Positions 5,658 to 8,802 of a stretch of 8,802 bases of DNA are shown piece by piece. The stretch spans positions 1-8,802 of the forward strand of contig CAMLPZ010000176.1 of the NCBI GenBank assembly GCA_946482045.1, in the 5' to 3' direction. Positions within the stretch are counted from its first letter, which is position 1; each line of letters begins with the position of its first letter. Below the pieces are notes generated by a model. That model was given only the letters and a program-made list of their open reading frames with translations. It was not told the origin of the DNA and did not search any database. The translations under genes and the position numbers were made by a program. This DNA comes from an uncultured Asticcacaulis sp. (GTDB lineage Bacteria; Pseudomonadota; Alphaproteobacteria; Caulobacterales; Caulobacteraceae).

Positions 5658-6911
5658 ATGACCATCATCAACAGACGCGAAGCCCTGTTTGGCGCCGTCG
5701 CTACCGTCGCCGCCGCCAAGGCGCTCTTTCCGTCGGGCGCCCATGCCGCGGGCAAGGGGCCGGAAGTTTCCGCCGCCAAGCTGGGCTTCATATCGCTCAC
5801 CGACTCGTCGCCCCTGATCATTGCTAAGGAAAAGGGCCTGTTCGCCAAGTATGGCATGCCAGATGTCGAGGTACTGAAGCAGGCCTCGTGGGCCGCCACG
5901 CGGGACAATCTGGTGCTGGGCTCCAAGGGCGGCGGAATCGACGGTGCGCACATCCTGTCGCCCATGCCATACCTGATCACCACCGGCCAGGCCGCCAAGC
6001 CGACACCGATGTACATCCTGGCCCGCCTCAACACCAACGGCCAGGCGATCAGCGTCGGCAACGACCTGAAAGGCGTGAAGGTCGGACTGAACAGTTCGGC
6101 AATGAAAGCCAAGTTCGCCCAGATGAAGGCCGCCGGCAATATCGCCAAGGTAGCCATGACCTTCCGCGGCGGCACGCACGACCTATGGATTCGGTATTGG
6201 CTGGCCGCCGGCGGTATCAATCCGGACGTCGATTGCTCGACCATCGTCATCCCGCCGCCGCAGATGGTCGCCAACATGAAGGCCGGCACCCAGGACGCCT
6301 TCTGCGTCGGCGAGCCGTGGAACGGCCAGTTGGTGTCGCAGAAGATCGGCTACACTGCCACGACGACCTCGGAAATCTGGATGAACCACCCGGAAAAGGC
6401 GTTGGGGATGCGCGCCGACTGGGTCGACAAGTATCCGAACGCCGCGAAGGCGATCATCGCCGCCGTCATGGAAGCCGCCCAGTGGTGCGACAAGAACCGC
6501 GCAGCCATGTGCGCCATCACCGCCGGTCGCCAGTACATCAACGTGCCGATCAATGACATCGTCCCGCGCCTGCAGGGCAAGATCGACTACGGTGACGGCC
6601 GCGTCGTGGCCAACAGCCCGCACATCATGAAATTCTGGGCCGACTTTGCCAACTTCCCGTTCAAGTCGCACGACGCCTGGTTCATCACCGAGAACAAGCG
6701 CTGGGGTATCCTGGACAGCGACCTGAACACCACGGCACTGGTCAACAAGGTCAACCGCGCCGACCTGTGGCGCGAGGTCGCCAAGACCTACAAGATCGCC
6801 GCTCCGGCTTCGGATTCGCGCGGCGTCGAGAAGTTCTTCGACGGCAAGGTCTTCGATCCGGCCAATCCGGACGCCTACCTCGCCAGCCAGCCGATCAAGA
6901 AACTGGCGTAA
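5658..6911 (+). CDS. nrtA: nitrate ABC transporter substrate-binding protein, NrtA family
   Basis: This 417-residue periplasmic binding protein captures nitrate and/or nitrite for the NrtBC transporter. The N-terminus INRREALFGAV with a hydrophobic stretch and cleavage after SGAHA (about residue 30) is a Tat-type signal; there is no lipobox Cys, so unlike cyanobacterial NrtA it should be soluble. Pocket residues known from NrtA are present: Trp78 (QASWAATRD), Gln129 (NGQAIS), His174 (GGTHDLWIRYWLAAGG) and Lys247 (PEKALGMRADW). The pattern GGTHDLWIRYWLAAGGI is characteristic of the NrtA/CmpA family. ATG 5658 is selected because AAGGA overlaps the porin stop codon region ten bases upstream and because the signal begins there; the longer frame from 5574 lies inside the porin gene. 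Bicarbonate (CmpA-type) specificity is the alternative, made unlikely by the nas context. Confidence 0.93.
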   Translation: MTIINRREALFGAVATVAAAKALFPSGAHAAGKGPEVSAAKLGFISLTDSSPLIIAKEKGLFAKYGMPDVEVLKQASWAATRDNLVLGSKGGGIDGAHILSPMPYLITTGQAAKPTPMYILARLNTNGQAISVGNDLKGVKVGLNSSAMKAKFAQMKAAGNIAKVAMTFRGGTHDLWIRYWLAAGGINPDVDCSTIVIPPPQMVANMKAGTQDAFCVGEPWNGQLVSQKIGYTATTTSEIWMNHPEKALGMRADWVDKYPNAAKAIIAAVMEAAQWCDKNRAAMCAITAGRQYINVPINDIVPRLQGKIDYGDGRVVANSPHIMKFWADFANFPFKSHDAWFITENKRWGILDSDLNTTALVNKVNRADLWREVAKTYKIAAPASDSRGVEKFFDGKVFDPANPDAYLASQPIKKLA

Positions 6912-6918
6912 CCACCTT

Positions 6919-6986
6919 CGCCCGCTTGCGGGCGTGAGGGTTGGGATGAGGGGCAACACGCGTTGCACACCATTTGCCCCTCATCC
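6919..6986 (+). repeat. hairpin-rich repeat in the nrtA-nrtB gap
   Basis: CGCCCG (6919-6924)/CGGGCG (6929-6934) forms a tight hairpin eight bases after the nrtA stop. Then 6944-6956 and 6974-6986 form a perfect 13-bp stem (GGATGAGGGGCAA) with a 17-base loop, inside which GCAAC/GTTGC (6953-6957/6962-6966) can pair instead. The right side CCCCTCATCCGGC matches the start of the element at 7969-8022. No T-run follows. It may protect nrtA mRNA from 3' decay or reduce read-through into nrtB. Confidence 0.65.
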
Positions 6987-7054
6987 GGCCTTCGACCACC
7001 GTCGCCGTCATGGGTGGACGGAATAAAGTGCAGACATTCATAAAGGCAACCTAG

Positions 7055-7960
7055 ATGCCCTTCGATTTCGTGAGAAAACCCGTGACCCAGTCGTCACCTG
7101 CCCCGGCGCCGGCCATAGACCGCTCGGCCCTGCTCGTAGCCGCCCAGAAGAAACAGATTGAAGCCGCCAGGTTCAGAAAGATGGGCGAGCGCGTCTCGAC
7201 CTTCCTGATGCCCGCGCTGATGCTGGCCGTGGTCCTTTCCGCCTGGGAAGCCATAGCGCGCGCTTTTCCTGGTGGCCTGCCCGGCCCCTCCATGGTCTGG
7301 CTCGAGTCGCAGGAACTGATAACCGATCCGTTTTTCGATCGCGGCGGCGTCGACAAGGGCCTGTTCTGGCACGTGTCGACCTCATTGTCGCGCGTGGGTA
7401 TCGGCTTCAGCCTGGCGGCGGTCTGCGGCGTCCTGCTCGGCGCCTTCGTCGGTACGGTCACCTGGGCGCGCAAGGGCTTCGATCCAATGATCCAGGTCCT
7501 GCGTACCGTTCCGCCGCTGGCCTGGCTGCCGATCTCGCTGGCCATGCTACGCGAGGCCCAGCCATCCGCCCTGTTCGTGATCTTCGTCACCTCGATCTGG
7601 CCGATCGTCATCAATACGGCCGTAGGCGTGCGCAACATTCCGCAGGACTATATCAATGTGTCGAAAGTCCTTCAGCTGCATCCGATCGAGTACTTCTTCA
7701 AGATCATGCTGCCGGCCGCCACGCCGCACATCTTCACGGGCCTGCGCATCGGCGTCGGCATGAGCTGGCTGGCCATCGTTGCTTCTGAGATGCTGCTGGG
7801 CGGCGTCGGCATCGGCTTCTTCATCTGGGACCAGTACAACTCGTCGCGCATGTCTGACATCATCGTCGCCCTGATCTGGGTGGGCCTGGTGGGCTTCGCC
7901 CTCGATCGCATGGTCGCCGGCGTTGGCCACTTCGTGTCACGCGGCACGGCTGCTGATTGA
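7055..7960 (+). CDS. nrtB: nitrate ABC transporter permease, NrtB family
   Basis: This 301-residue inner-membrane permease of the NrtB/SsuC/TauC type takes nitrate from NrtA. After a polar cytoplasmic N-terminus (1-48, rich in Ala/Pro/Lys), hydrophobic segments lie at about 50-69, 112-134, 152-167, 171-191, 231-252 and 269-287. The coupling-helix (EAA-like) region that docks the ATPase is INVSKVLQLHPIEYFFKIMLP followed by a glycine-bearing stretch (about 200-232). The segment LRTVPPLAWLPISLAM is typical of this permease group. ATG 7055 has AAAGG (7042-7046) eight bases upstream. The gap of 143 bases to nrtA holds a repeat, and 82 bases separate it from nrtC. Substrate assignment comes from the neighbouring nrtA and nasTS; by itself it could be a sulfonate or cyanate permease. 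Confidence 0.91.
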   Translation: MPFDFVRKPVTQSSPAPAPAIDRSALLVAAQKKQIEAARFRKMGERVSTFLMPALMLAVVLSAWEAIARAFPGGLPGPSMVWLESQELITDPFFDRGGVDKGLFWHVSTSLSRVGIGFSLAAVCGVLLGAFVGTVTWARKGFDPMIQVLRTVPPLAWLPISLAMLREAQPSALFVIFVTSIWPIVINTAVGVRNIPQDYINVSKVLQLHPIEYFFKIMLPAATPHIFTGLRIGVGMSWLAIVASEMLLGGVGIGFFIWDQYNSSRMSDIIVALIWVGLVGFALDRMVAGVGHFVSRGTAAD

Positions 7961-7968
7961 CGCACTAG

Positions 7969-8022
7969 CCCCTCACCCGGCTCGCGAGCGAGCCACCCTC
8001 TCCCCGTAAACGGGGAGAGGGG
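7969..8022 (+). repeat. REP-like palindromic element in the nrtB-nrtC gap
   Basis: Two hairpins are set back to back: GGCTCG (7979-7984)/CGAGCC (7989-7994) with loop CGAG, and a perfect 11-bp stem CCCTCTCCCCG (7996-8006)/CGGGGAGAGGG (8011-8021) with loop TAAA. CCCCTC (7969-7974) could instead pair with GAGGGG (8017-8022). It resembles a short GC-rich repeat common in proteobacterial intergenic spaces (recollection, not searched). There is no T-run, so it is not a normal terminator, but it may affect message stability. Confidence 0.7.
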
Positions 8023-8042
8023 AAGTAAAGCGGATTTTCTCC

Positions 8043-8802
<760 letters not shown>

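Noticed and set aside
5117..6289. 390-residue open frame on the minus strand across porin and nrtA
   Set aside because: It spans the junction of two well-supported plus-strand genes and shows no domain pattern.
6912..7054. Considered as a CRISPR remnant or small RNA because of repeated arms
   Set aside because: There are only inverted repeats, with no regularly spaced direct repeats, and the right half matches the REP-like element at 7969-8022.

Overview
The window reads like a chromosomal segment of an alphaproteobacterium, most likely of the Caulobacterales (inference). The DNA is GC-rich with GC-ending codons. The gene content matches that group: an alphaproteobacterial-type tRNA-Lys, NasT/NasS, and a large outer-membrane channel next to a nitrate ABC transporter. 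It also carries two copies of a palindromic intergenic repeat type that I associate with alphaproteobacteria. I could not run any database search.

Left part (1-2116), housekeeping or unrelated genes: a minus-strand tRNA-Lys(CUU) with its own promoter; a stand-alone histidine phosphotransfer (HPt) protein; a [2Fe-2S] ferredoxin; a palindromic repeat that may act as a terminator; and a secreted zinc hydrolase of the S1/P1 nuclease/phospholipase C fold, preceded by a good sigma70-like promoter.

Right part (2200-8802), a nitrate assimilation island. nasT (ANTAR antiterminator) and nasS (cytoplasmic nitrate sensor resembling NrtA) are coupled by an ATGA overlap and closed by an intrinsic terminator. 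A roughly 290-base non-coding leader region follows. It holds two small hairpins, each with a six-base loop having A at position 1 and G at position 4. The 3' side of the second hairpin overlaps the 5' arm of an intrinsic terminator, which is the architecture expected of an ANTAR-controlled attenuator. Directly behind the terminator U-tract, with a GTG start, begins a predicted outer-membrane porin of the alginate-export type. It is followed closely by nrtA (Tat-exported nitrate-binding protein), nrtB (permease) and nrtC (ATPase, running off the right edge). Hairpin-rich intergenic repeats lie in both the nrtA-nrtB and nrtB-nrtC gaps.

Inferred working model: without nitrate or nitrite, NasS holds NasT and transcripts stop at the leader terminator. 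With ligand, NasT is released, binds the twin hexaloop RNA and lets RNA polymerase read into the porin-nrtABC operon, so outer-membrane entry and inner-membrane uptake are induced together. The points most worth a second look are the fully readable RNA switch, the porin as first gene of the switched operon, and the apparent loss of the phospho-acceptor aspartate in NasT (Ala53).
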